Below are positions 34,108-41,899 of a stretch of DNA of 64,000 nucleotides, in pieces. The position numbers were made by a program, and so were the translations under genes. Numbering within the stretch: the stretch's first letter is position 1; the number at the start of each line of letters is the position of its first letter. A model generated the notes under the pieces. The model was not told the DNA's origin. It saw nothing but the letters and a program-made list of their open reading frames with translations, and did no database searches. Source of the stretch: Streptomyces sp. NBC_00370 (lineage in GTDB: Bacteria; Actinomycetota; Actinomycetes; Streptomycetales; Streptomycetaceae); contig NZ_CP107968.1 of assembly GCF_036084755.1 (NCBI RefSeq), positions 7,944,001-8,008,000 of the forward strand, read 5' to 3'.

Positions 34108-35241
34108 TCAGCCGGTCGCCACCAGGGCCTGCGGACCCCGCGCCCTGCCCTCGGCGTCCCGCTTGGCCACCTCTTCGCGCACCAGCGGAATGACATACCT
34201 GCCGAAGTCGATCGCGTCACCCAGCAGGTCGTAGCCACGGGCGGAGAGGATGTCCACACCGAGGTCGTAGTAGTCGAGCAGCGCCTGCGCCACCGTCTCC
34301 GGCGTCCCCACCAGGGCGTTGGAGTTACCGGCGCCCCCGGTGGCGGCCGCGGTCGGCGTCCACAGCGCCCGGTCGTACCGCTCGCCCTGCTGGGCGATGG
34401 ACAGCAGCCGCTGCGAGCCGGTGTTCTCCGGGGCGCCGCGCCGGTGATGGCGCACCACCGTCGCGTCGCCCTGCTCCTTGCGGGCCTTGATGGTGTCCAC
34501 CGTGCGGTGCGCCTTCTCCCAGGCCAGCTCCTCGGTCGGCGCGATGATCGGCCGGAAGGCGACCTGGATACGGGGGGCCGTGGTGCGCCCGGCGGCGAGC
34601 GCCGCGGCCTTCACCCGCTCGATCTGCTCAGCGGTGCGCTCCAGCGGTTCGCCCCACAGGCAGTAGATGTCCGCCTCCGCGCCGCCCGCCTCGTACGCCG
34701 CGTCCGACGATCCGCCGAACGACACGTCGGGCCTGGGCTGTTGGACGGGAAAGACATCGCTGACGAAGTCGTGGAACCGGTAGTGCTCACCCTCGTGGTC
34801 GAACGCCTCGTGGGTGGTCCAGATCCGCTTGACCAGCTCGATGTACTCACGGGTCCGGGAGTACCGCTGGTCCTTGGAGAGGGTGTCGCCCTCGCGGCCC
34901 TGCTCGTGGTCGTTGCCGCCGGTGATGAAATGTACGGTCAGCCGGCCCTCGCTGATCTGGTCCAGCGTCGCGAAGGTCTTGGCCGCGTACGTCGGGTACG
35001 AGACGTTCGGCCGGTGCGCCAGCAGGATCCGCAGCGTCTCGGTGCGTGCCGCGATGTACGCGGCGGCGGGCGCCGGGTCCGGCGATCCCGAACCGTACGC
35101 GAACAGGACCCGGTCCCAGCCGTGTTCCTCGTGGGCGCGGGCGAGCCGGAGTGTGTACTGCTTGTCGAAGGCGGCCCCCGAGCGGGCCGTGGTCTCCGAT
35201 CCGTCGTTGGTGGCGGCGATGCCGAGAAACTCCACAGGCAT
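34108..35241 (-). CDS. SsuD-like FMNH2-dependent alkanesulfonate monooxygenase family protein
   Basis: 377 residues from ATG 35241 (AAGGG upstream), the size of SsuD. LARAHEEHGWDRVLFAYGS, LLAHRPNVSYPTYAAKTFATLDQIS and GRLTVHFITGGNDHEQGREGD correspond to SsuD blocks. The family desulfonates alkanesulfonates to aldehyde plus sulfite with FMNH2 and O2. It is a single gene 166 bases behind leader peptide 5. No dedicated reductase is adjacent, so the 28444 reductase may serve it. The exact substrate range is inferred. Confidence 0.85.
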   Translation of the reverse strand: MPVEFLGIAATNDGSETTARSGAAFDKQYTLRLARAHEEHGWDRVLFAYGSGSPDPAPAAAYIAARTETLRILLAHRPNVSYPTYAAKTFATLDQISEGRLTVHFITGGNDHEQGREGDTLSKDQRYSRTREYIELVKRIWTTHEAFDHEGEHYRFHDFVSDVFPVQQPRPDVSFGGSSDAAYEAGGAEADIYCLWGEPLERTAEQIERVKAAALAAGRTTAPRIQVAFRPIIAPTEELAWEKAHRTVDTIKARKEQGDATVVRHHRRGAPENTGSQRLLSIAQQGERYDRALWTPTAAATGGAGNSNALVGTPETVAQALLDYYDLGVDILSARGYDLLGDAIDFGRYVIPLVREEVAKRDAEGRARGPQALVATG

Positions 35242-35407
35242 GAGGAACCCTTCGCACGGCGTTGCGGGAACGGCGTCGAGAAGAAGTGGACGGGCGTGAT
35301 GTGCGTGTGGGTGATCGGCAGCGTGCGCCCGGCGGGATTCAGGGAATCCGGCCCGCGACGGGGGGAACCGAGGGAGGGAAGGGCCGGTCAGGCGGCCCGC
35401 TGCCGGG

Positions 35408-35485
35408 TCAGGCGCAACACGATGCGGACCACACGCGACCGAAGTCGATGTGGTCACGGGTGACCAACGGCAGCTGTTCGTACAT
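35408..35485 (-). CDS. Cys-containing leader peptide 5 (sulfur attenuator family)
   Basis: 25 residues, beginning MYEQLPLVTRDHIDFGRV; two adjacent Cys near the C-terminus include the family Cys nine after Asp. There is no Shine-Dalgarno and the ATG falls on the predicted +1 of the 35492-35521 promoter, so a leaderless transcript is likely. The 166-base leader to the SsuD-like gene contains a CCCTTCCCTCCC run that could mask that gene's ribosome site. The two consecutive Cys codons (TGT TGC) just before Ala and stop suit a stalling role. Confidence 0.82.
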   Translation of the reverse strand: MYEQLPLVTRDHIDFGRVWSASCCA

Positions 35486-35491
35486 GCTGCC

Positions 35492-35521
35492 AATTGAGCA
35501 CCCGACGTCGCACGAAGTCAA
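35492..35521 (-). promoter_or_regulatory. Promoter of leader peptide 5 / SsuD-like gene
   Basis: On the minus strand TTGACT (35521-35516), an 18-base spacer and TCAATT (35497-35492). The expected +1 at 35485-35486 coincides with the leader ATG. The intergenic stretch up to 35567 holds nothing else recognisable. Confidence 0.55.
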
Positions 35522-35567
35522 CCGGTGCCCGCACTGTGGGCGGTGTGCCGTGGCCGACAGGCGCACC

Positions 35568-35598
35568 TTGACAGCCGGGCGGTTCGCGCGCGTACGAT
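35568..35598 (+). promoter_or_regulatory. Promoter of the FAD-protein / DszC-like operon
   Basis: TTGACA (35568-35573), a 19-base spacer (one or two longer than ideal) and TACGAT (35593-35598). The expected +1 is near 35605, where a GTG opens a Cys-rich short frame. It is divergent from the leader peptide 5 promoter. Confidence 0.5.
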
Positions 35599-35604
35599 CG
35601 AGAG

Positions 35605-35649
35605 GTGTGCGGCGGCGGTGTGAACACCGCGTCGCACCGGCCGTGTTGA
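35605..35649 (+). CDS. Candidate 14-residue Cys-bearing uORF
   Basis: GTG 35605 to TGA 35649 encodes VCGGGVNTASHRPC, with Cys as second and last residue. It lacks the R-x-H-I-D motif and a Shine-Dalgarno, but its GTG coincides with the predicted +1 and it heads the last sulfur-type operon just as the true leader peptides do. Between it and the FAD gene, CTCC-GCC-GGAG can hide the gene's GGAG ribosome site in a small hairpin. Short frames are common in GC-rich DNA, so this may be chance. Confidence 0.35.
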   Translation: MCGGGVNTASHRPC

Positions 35650-35745
35650 GGGACACGGTGCGCGTGATGACTACCGCTGCCCATGCCCCGCCGGAAGGCG
35701 CGGCGTCCGGAGCGGCCACCGACCGCACCCTCCGCCGGAGCCCTC

Positions 35746-37785
35746 ATGCCCGCGTCACCGTCCGCGTCCCCCGATGTACCGCAGCTCCTCGGCGCCCCGC
35801 GCCCCGAGCCGGGCGCCGTGTCGGTCGTCATCGTCGGCGCGGGGCCCCGGGCCACCGGACTGCTGGAGCGGATCGCGGCGAACGCGGACGAACTGTGGCC
35901 CGGGGGACGGCGGTTGGAGATCCAGCTGGTCGACCCGTACCCGGCGGGACCCGGCCGGATCTGGCGGCACGACCAGTCACCGCTGCTGCGGATGAACTCC
36001 ATGGCCGAGGACGTCACCATGTTCACGGACAGCAGCTGTGACATCGAGGGCCCGATACGGCCCGGACCCTCGCTCGCCGAATGGGCGGCCGCCGTCTCGG
36101 GGCGCGCCGCCCGCCGGCTGCCGCACACGCCGCCCGCCGACCCGGGCGTGCGCGCCGAACTGGCCCGGCTCGCCCCCACCGACTTCCCGACCCGGCGCAC
36201 CCAGAGCGCCTATCTGGACTGGGCCCTGCGCCGGGCGCTCGCCGAGCTGCCGCCGCACATCACCGTTCGCGTCCACCGCACCACCGCACTCGCCCTGGAC
36301 GGGCCGCCCGACGGGCCGCAGACCGTCACCCTCGCCGGGCGCCGGGCCCCGCTCACCGCCGACCTGGTGATCCTCACCCAGGGGCATCTGGGCTCGCTGC
36401 CCCGCCCCGAACACAGCGCGCTGGAGGCCTTCGCCCGGCGCCACGGGAGGGTCTACGTACCGCCCGCCTTCACCGCCGACGCCGACCTGTCCGCGATCGC
36501 CCCCGGCGAGCACGTCGTCCTGCGCGGGCTCGGACTCGCGTTCGTCGACGTGACGTCGCTGCTCACCGAAGGCCGCGGCGGACGCTTCCGGGAGGAGCCG
36601 GACGGCACCCTCAGCTACCTCCCTTCGGGACGTGAACCCGTACTGCACGCCGGGTCGCGGCGCGGCGTGCCGTACCACTCCAAGACGGACTACCAGCTCC
36701 AGGGCCCCCGCCCGCCGCTGCCGCGCTACTTCGGCCCCGACACCCTGGAGCGGCCGGCCGCCGACGGCCGCCCGGCCCCGCTGGATCTGCGCGCCGACCT
36801 GTGGCCGCTGATGGCGAAGGAGATCGGGTTCGGCCACTACCACGAACTCTTCCACGCCCACCCGCACCGCACCGCGTGGAGCTGGGACGACTTCCTCGCC
36901 GCCTACGACAGCCACGACTGGTACGGGCAGCCGATGCGCGACCTGATCGCAGCGGCCGTCCCCGACCCCGCCGACCGGCTCGACTTCGAAGCACTCGACC
37001 ACCCGCTGGCAGGCCTCACCTTCCCCACGCCCGAGGCGTTCCAGCAGCACATCCGGCAGTACGTCACCGCGGACATCGCCCGCAGGGCCGACCCCGCACA
37101 CAGCGCCGACCTGGGCGCCTTCCTCGCCCTGCTGTCCGTCTACGGCCAGCTGCCGGGGATCGTGGCCGCCGGCGGACTCACCGCCCACTCCGTTCGTGAC
37201 CATGTCGACGGCTGGTGGCAGGGCTTCTTCAGCTTCCTCGCCTCAGGGCCCCCGGGCTTCCGGCTGCGTGAACTGCTGGCCCTGTCCCGGGCGGGCGTGG
37301 TCCGGTTCACCGGCGCGGAACTGCGCGTCGAGACCGACGAACACACCGGCACCTTCCTGGCGTCCGGCGCCTCCGTACCCGGACACACCGTCAGGGCCAC
37401 CGCGCTCGTCGAGGCGTACCTGCCGACCCCGTCCCTCGACCGTACGGAAGACCCGCTGCTGCGCCGGCTGTACGGAGCGGGCGAAGCCGGTGAGGAGATC
37501 ATCGAGGACGCGAGCGGCGGCTACCACTCGGGCCGGCTCGCCACCGTACTGCCCGACGGGCGGATCCTGGCCCCCGGCGGCGGACCACACCCCCGCCGTA
37601 TCGCGCTCGGCCACGCCACCAACGGGCGCGCCGTCGCCGCCTTCGCCAGGCCGCGCACCAACGCCCCGGCGTTCCGGCAGAACGACTCCGTCGCCCGCAC
37701 CCTGCTGCGCACCCTGTCCGCACCGCGTTCCGGCAGCGGTATGCCGGCGCCGTCCGACGCACTGCTCCCCGGAGGCACCACGTGA
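35746..37785 (+). CDS. FAD/NAD(P)-binding protein (PF13454 type)
   Basis: 679 residues from ATG 35746 (GGAG six bases upstream; the frame is open to 35683). The Rossmann motif SVVIVGAGPRATGLLERIAAN and the segment PYPAGPGRIWRHDQSPLLRMNSM define the FAD-NAD(P)-binding family, whose members are mostly uncharacterised and often sit in secondary metabolism or sulfur loci. TQGHLGSLPRPEH and GAGEAGEEIIEDASGGYHSGRL are further conserved blocks. Its stop overlaps the start of the DszC/SfnB-like gene (GTGA), so the two are coupled and may form a redox pair. Confidence 0.85.
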   Translation: MPASPSASPDVPQLLGAPRPEPGAVSVVIVGAGPRATGLLERIAANADELWPGGRRLEIQLVDPYPAGPGRIWRHDQSPLLRMNSMAEDVTMFTDSSCDIEGPIRPGPSLAEWAAAVSGRAARRLPHTPPADPGVRAELARLAPTDFPTRRTQSAYLDWALRRALAELPPHITVRVHRTTALALDGPPDGPQTVTLAGRRAPLTADLVILTQGHLGSLPRPEHSALEAFARRHGRVYVPPAFTADADLSAIAPGEHVVLRGLGLAFVDVTSLLTEGRGGRFREEPDGTLSYLPSGREPVLHAGSRRGVPYHSKTDYQLQGPRPPLPRYFGPDTLERPAADGRPAPLDLRADLWPLMAKEIGFGHYHELFHAHPHRTAWSWDDFLAAYDSHDWYGQPMRDLIAAAVPDPADRLDFEALDHPLAGLTFPTPEAFQQHIRQYVTADIARRADPAHSADLGAFLALLSVYGQLPGIVAAGGLTAHSVRDHVDGWWQGFFSFLASGPPGFRLRELLALSRAGVVRFTGAELRVETDEHTGTFLASGASVPGHTVRATALVEAYLPTPSLDRTEDPLLRRLYGAGEAGEEIIEDASGGYHSGRLATVLPDGRILAPGGGPHPRRIALGHATNGRAVAAFARPRTNAPAFRQNDSVARTLLRTLSAPRSGSGMPAPSDALLPGGTT

Positions 37786-38990
37786 CCCCGAAAGCCGCGA
37801 AAGTGAACTGGCCGCGCGTCACCCGCGAGGTCGCCGACGACCTCGCCGTGGACGCGTCAGCCCGTGACCAGGCAGGGAAACCGCCGCTCGACGAGGTGGC
37901 ACGGCTGCGCGAAGCGGGGCTGCTGTCCCTGCTGACAGCGCCGGGCCCCGGCGGCCGGGGCACGGACTGGAGCACCGGCTGCGCCGTCATCAGGGAGATC
38001 GCGGCGGCCGACGGATCGGTCGGTGAACTCGTCGGCCGGCACTACGCGTTGTCCTGGAGCGGCCGCTTCTTCGGCACCGCCGACACGGCGGAGCGGCTGG
38101 AGAAGAAGGCGGTCGCGCGGCAGTGGCTCTGGGGCGGTGCGCTCGACCTTCCGGAGGCCGATCCCGGCCTCGCCCTGACTCCGGCGGACGGCGGCTATCT
38201 GCTGCACGGGCGCGAGACGCTGGGCGCCGGGGTGGGCGTCGCCGACCGGCTGATCCTCGGCGCCACCCTCGACAGCGGCGACGTCCTCGTCGTACAGGTC
38301 GACCCCGCCCACCCGGGCGTCACCGCCGACCGGCCCGCCGAGCGCTACGGGCAGCGGCTCGTCGGCGGCGGCAGTGTGGAGTTCGACGCGGTGCCGGTGG
38401 CCAGCGCGGAGCTGATCGGGGCCCTGCCGCGGGACGAACACGCGGTGCCGCCTGCCGCCACGCTCGCCTCGCTCGCGATCCGGCTGGTCCTCGTCCACAC
38501 CGCGCTCGGGATCGCGGAGGGGGCGCTGGCCGAGGCCAGGGACCTGCTGCGGTCGGCGCCCGGCAGCTGGCAGCCGGCCGGCGAGGACGGCGAGGAGAGT
38601 GTGGTCCGGCCCAGCCACGACCCCTATGTACTGCTCGCCTACGGCGAGTTGGCGACCCTGGAGCGCAGCGCCGCCGCCGTGGTCGACCAGGCGACCCGGG
38701 CCCTCGCCCACGGGCTCTCCGCAGGACAGGAGTTGGGAGTCGAGGAACGCGGCGACATCGCCGTCCATGTGGCGGTGGCCGAGGCCGTCAGCGCGGAGGC
38801 CGCGACCGGCATCACCACCCGGCTGCTCGAACTGACGGCGGGCGCCGAGGCGGCGGCGCCCACCGGCCTCGACCGGTTCTGGCGCAACGCCCGGATGGTG
38901 ACGGCCCGTCAGCCGGCGGCGCGACGGCTGCGGGACATCGGGGACCACTACCTCAACGGCACCCATCCCCGACTGGCCTTCCCCGTCTGA
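37782..38990 (+). CDS. Acyl-CoA-dehydrogenase-fold monooxygenase (DszC/SfnB-like)
   Basis: 402 residues from GTG 37782. The acyl-CoA dehydrogenase fold is visible: LREAGLLSLLTAPGPGGRGTDW, IREIAAADGSVGELVGRHYAL, and the C-terminal LDRFWRNARMVTARQPAARRLRDIGDHYLNG. The WRNAR...H ending and lack of the dehydrogenase catalytic Glu segment are typical of the flavin-dependent oxygenases DszC, SfnB and SfnC involved in sulfur acquisition. It probably uses reduced flavin and O2 on an organosulfur compound. It ends the operon before a terminator-like hairpin. Confidence 0.83.
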   Translation: MTPKAAKVNWPRVTREVADDLAVDASARDQAGKPPLDEVARLREAGLLSLLTAPGPGGRGTDWSTGCAVIREIAAADGSVGELVGRHYALSWSGRFFGTADTAERLEKKAVARQWLWGGALDLPEADPGLALTPADGGYLLHGRETLGAGVGVADRLILGATLDSGDVLVVQVDPAHPGVTADRPAERYGQRLVGGGSVEFDAVPVASAELIGALPRDEHAVPPAATLASLAIRLVLVHTALGIAEGALAEARDLLRSAPGSWQPAGEDGEESVVRPSHDPYVLLAYGELATLERSAAAVVDQATRALAHGLSAGQELGVEERGDIAVHVAVAEAVSAEAATGITTRLLELTAGAEAAAPTGLDRFWRNARMVTARQPAARRLRDIGDHYLNGTHPRLAFPV

Positions 38991-38995
38991 CCCGG

Positions 38996-39035
38996 CCGGT
39001 TCGCCGCCGCCTCCGCCGGGGCGGCGACGAACCGG
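38996..39035. terminator. Hairpin between convergent genes
   Basis: CCGGTTCG (38996-39003) pairs with CGAACCGG (39028-39035), continued inside by CCGCC/GGCGG past a three-base bulge. No U tract. It lies between the DszC-like gene and the convergent secreted protein and may stop both transcripts. Confidence 0.55.
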
Positions 39036-39062
39036 GAGCGCGGGTCAGCCGGCGTCGAGCGG

Positions 39063-40553
39063 TCAGCTCACGTCGAGCGCGGCGTCGTCCACCACGAACG
39101 AGGTCTTCAGCTTCGTGCCTTCGGTGCCGGTGAACTTCACCGTGACCGTCTGGCCCGCGTAACCGCTGAGGTCGAAGGTGCGCTTGGTGTAGCCACTGGC
39201 GGCGTTGGTGTTGGAGTACGTGGCCAGGGTGGAGAGTACGGTCCCCGAGCTGTTCACCACCTGCGCCTTGAGGGTGTCGTAGGCGGTGCTGCCGGTCTCC
39301 GCCGAGTCGATGTGCAGCCAGAAGCTGAGCGAGGCGGCGCAGCCCGCGGGGATGGTCACCGACTGCGCGAGCGTGTTGGTGTTGGCCGTGCCGTGGCCGT
39401 TGAGCCAGGCCTTGTACGAACCGCCGTGGGCCGCCTCGCCGGTGCTGGACGTGATGACGCCCGAGGTGGCGCTCCAGCCCGAATTACCCGACTCGAAACC
39501 GGGGTTGGCCAGCAGCTGACCCGCGGCGCAGTCGCCGTTCCCGCCGCCTCCACCGCCACCGGTCGACCCCTCGCCGGACAGCCACGCCGTGGCGTTGAGC
39601 GCGAGGGCGGCGTTGGTCGCCGACGAGTCGTTCCAGCCGTCGTACAGCGTGTCGCCCGACGCGCCCGTGCCGTCGTCGACCGGCGAGCTGTCGCCCCAGA
39701 TCGCCACCCGGCCGCTGCCGAAGGTGCTGGTCACGAAGAACGCCCCGGTCGTGCCGGTCTGGCTGGAACCGGAACGCCAGACCAGGCCCTTGACCGCCGA
39801 ATTGTCGGCCGGCTTCAGGGTGAACGTCGTGCCGTCGGCGATCAGACTGCCCGTCACCTTGCCGAAGGCACCGTTCAGTACGGGGTTGGAGCTGTCGGTG
39901 ATCGCCTTGGGCGTACCGGAGCTGACGTCGAGCAGATCGACGGAGAAGCCGAACGGGTCGGTGTTGTCGACGCCGTTGCTGGTCATCAGGTCGTTGATGA
40001 CCTTGGGGGAGTCGTAGCCGTCGTTGTTGCGGTCGCTGTTGTTGTGGTCGGAGATCAAGAAGAGACCGCCGCCCGCCTGGACGAACTTCAGCACCGCGGT
40101 CTTCTCGGCCGTGCTGAGCCGGATGTTCGGCTCGGGCAGCACGAACGTGTCGAAGTTCTTCAGGTCGAGCGCGCCGGAGCCGCCGTAGGTGATGGTGCTG
40201 CCGCTGGGCAGCGTCTTGAGGCTGTAGTCACCGGTCTTCTGGAGCGCCACGCCCCAGGAGGACAGCCCGCCGGTCCAGTCCGTCTCGCTCGACGGCGAGG
40301 AGTCCTGCGACAGCGGGTCGGGCTGGCTGCTGCTGATGACCCAGTCGGCGTTACCGGCCTGTTCGGCCTTGGAGTTGTCGAAGAGCACCCGGTGCGTCGC
40401 CGCGGCAGCGGCGGGCGCCGCCGCAGAGGCCGCCACGGGGGCCGCCGCTGTGGCCGAGAGGCCGGGTCCTGCCGCGACGACGCCGAGCGCCGTGGCCGTC
40501 GCGGCAAGCAGCAGGCGGGACTTCCTTGATCTGAGTATCCGCGTTCTGGGCAT
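39063..40553 (-). CDS. Secreted hydrolase-like protein with C-terminal carbohydrate-binding-like domain
   Basis: 496 residues. An Arg-rich start and an Ala-rich hydrophobic segment (~11-50) form a Sec signal peptide. The middle region (~54-310) has a Rossmann/flavodoxin-like pattern: VLFDNSKAEQAGNADWVI, FDTFVLPEPNIRLS, FVQAGGGLFLISDHNNSDRNNDGYD and RVAIWGDSSPVDDGTG. It resembles secreted DUF4350/GATase-like proteins. After a GSTGGGGGGGNG linker comes a C-terminal beta domain (PGFESGNSGWSA, ending FVVDDAAL) like carbohydrate-binding modules. Catalytic residues were not identified. Monocistronic and extracellular; function unknown. Confidence 0.78.
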   Translation of the reverse strand: MPRTRILRSRKSRLLLAATATALGVVAAGPGLSATAAAPVAASAAAPAAAAATHRVLFDNSKAEQAGNADWVISSSQPDPLSQDSSPSSETDWTGGLSSWGVALQKTGDYSLKTLPSGSTITYGGSGALDLKNFDTFVLPEPNIRLSTAEKTAVLKFVQAGGGLFLISDHNNSDRNNDGYDSPKVINDLMTSNGVDNTDPFGFSVDLLDVSSGTPKAITDSSNPVLNGAFGKVTGSLIADGTTFTLKPADNSAVKGLVWRSGSSQTGTTGAFFVTSTFGSGRVAIWGDSSPVDDGTGASGDTLYDGWNDSSATNAALALNATAWLSGEGSTGGGGGGGNGDCAAGQLLANPGFESGNSGWSATSGVITSSTGEAAHGGSYKAWLNGHGTANTNTLAQSVTIPAGCAASLSFWLHIDSAETGSTAYDTLKAQVVNSSGTVLSTLATYSNTNAASGYTKRTFDLSGYAGQTVTVKFTGTEGTKLKTSFVVDDAALDVS

Positions 40554-40750
40554 CCGTCAACCTCCGTATGGGGGTGGGGTGAAGAGGGTGCGGGGCAGTT
40601 GCGAAAGATGATTCTGCGCGCGTAGACCCCGGAAGCGGAAGACCGCAGCGCTACAGATCGATGAACATTGTCCGGCCTCCGCCGCCCGACCCGTCGTACG
40701 GCGGCCACGCCGCCGTCACGCACGCCGGACGGTCGGTGACGGAAGGTAAT

Positions 40751-41881
40751 GTGCTGACGATGAACACCACAGCCGGTTCAGGACCCACGGTCGAGCGCCT
40801 CGACGTCTCCGTCTACACCGTGCCCACCGAGCGCCCCGAGTCCGACGGCACGTACGCGTGGACCGCCACCACGCTGGTCCTCGTCGAAGCCGTCAGCGGC
40901 GATGTCACCGGCCTCGGCTGGACGTACGGCCCGCCGGCCGTCGCTTCCGTGATCACCGGCCAGCTCGCCGGGACCGTAACCGGAAGCGGAGTGTACGACG
41001 TGCCCGCGGCCCACCGGGCGATGAGCCGCGCGCTGCGCGACACGGGCCGCTCCGGGATCGCCGGCTGTGCGCTCTCCGCCGTCGACATCGCCCTGTGGGA
41101 CCTGAAGGCCCGGGTCATCGGCCTGCCGCTGGCCGCCCTGCTCGGCTCGGTACGGCCGCGGGTCCCGGTCTACGGCAGCGGCGGCTTCGTCGGCGACGGC
41201 CTGCGGCAGCTGGAGGAACAGCTGCGCGGCTGGACCGAGGAACTCGCCGTCCCACGCGTCAAGATCAGGATCGGCGAGTCCTGGGGCGGCGCGCCCCAGC
41301 GCGACCTCGACCGGATCCATCTGGCACGCCAGATCGTCGGCGACGAGTGCGAACTGTACGTCGACGCGGCCGGCGCGTACAGCCGCAAGCAGGCGGTCAG
41401 GGTCGCCGAGGCGTTCGCCGACGACGTCGTCAGCTGGTTCGAGGAACCAGTTCCTTCGGACGACCTGCCGGGGCTCCGCGAGATCCGTGACTCCGTCACC
41501 GCCGAGGTCACCGCCGGCGGACACGGCCACGACCTGCCCTACTTCGCCCGGATGGCCGACGCACGCGCCGTCGACTGCCTCCAGGCCGATGTCACCCGCT
41601 GCGGCGGCATCACCGGCTGGCTTCGCGTCGCCGCCGTCGCCGAGGCGCACGGCCTGGAGATCTCGGGCCACCGCGCGCCCCAGCTCCACGCGCAGGTGGC
41701 GGCGGCCGTCCCCAACGTCCGGCACCTGGAGTGGTTCCACGACCATGTGCGCGTCGAGAGCGACTTCTTCGACGGAGTGCTCGACCCGGCGGGCGGTGCC
41801 GTCAGCCCCGGCGCCTCAGGGGCGCCGGGGCTGGGACTGACCTTCAAACGCGTCGACGCGCAGCGGCACAGGACCGGCTGA
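40751..41881 (+). CDS. Enolase-superfamily (mandelate racemase/muconate lactonizing) enzyme
   Basis: 376 residues from GTG 40751 (GGAAGG four bases upstream); ATG 40760 is equally possible. N-terminal capping domain, then a TIM barrel with PRVKIRIGES (the KxK position reads KIR), metal ligands near DAAGAYSRKQA, WFEEPVPSDDLPGL and DCLQADVTRCGGITGW, and SGHRAPQLH as the C-terminal His strand. It probably abstracts an alpha-proton from an acid sugar or similar carboxylate using Mg2+. The second base Lys appears replaced by Arg, which suits a dehydratase rather than a racemase. Monocistronic. Confidence 0.85.
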   Translation: MLTMNTTAGSGPTVERLDVSVYTVPTERPESDGTYAWTATTLVLVEAVSGDVTGLGWTYGPPAVASVITGQLAGTVTGSGVYDVPAAHRAMSRALRDTGRSGIAGCALSAVDIALWDLKARVIGLPLAALLGSVRPRVPVYGSGGFVGDGLRQLEEQLRGWTEELAVPRVKIRIGESWGGAPQRDLDRIHLARQIVGDECELYVDAAGAYSRKQAVRVAEAFADDVVSWFEEPVPSDDLPGLREIRDSVTAEVTAGGHGHDLPYFARMADARAVDCLQADVTRCGGITGWLRVAAVAEAHGLEISGHRAPQLHAQVAAAVPNVRHLEWFHDHVRVESDFFDGVLDPAGGAVSPGASGAPGLGLTFKRVDAQRHRTG

Positions 41882-41899
41882 CCGGCGCGGCGTACCCGG

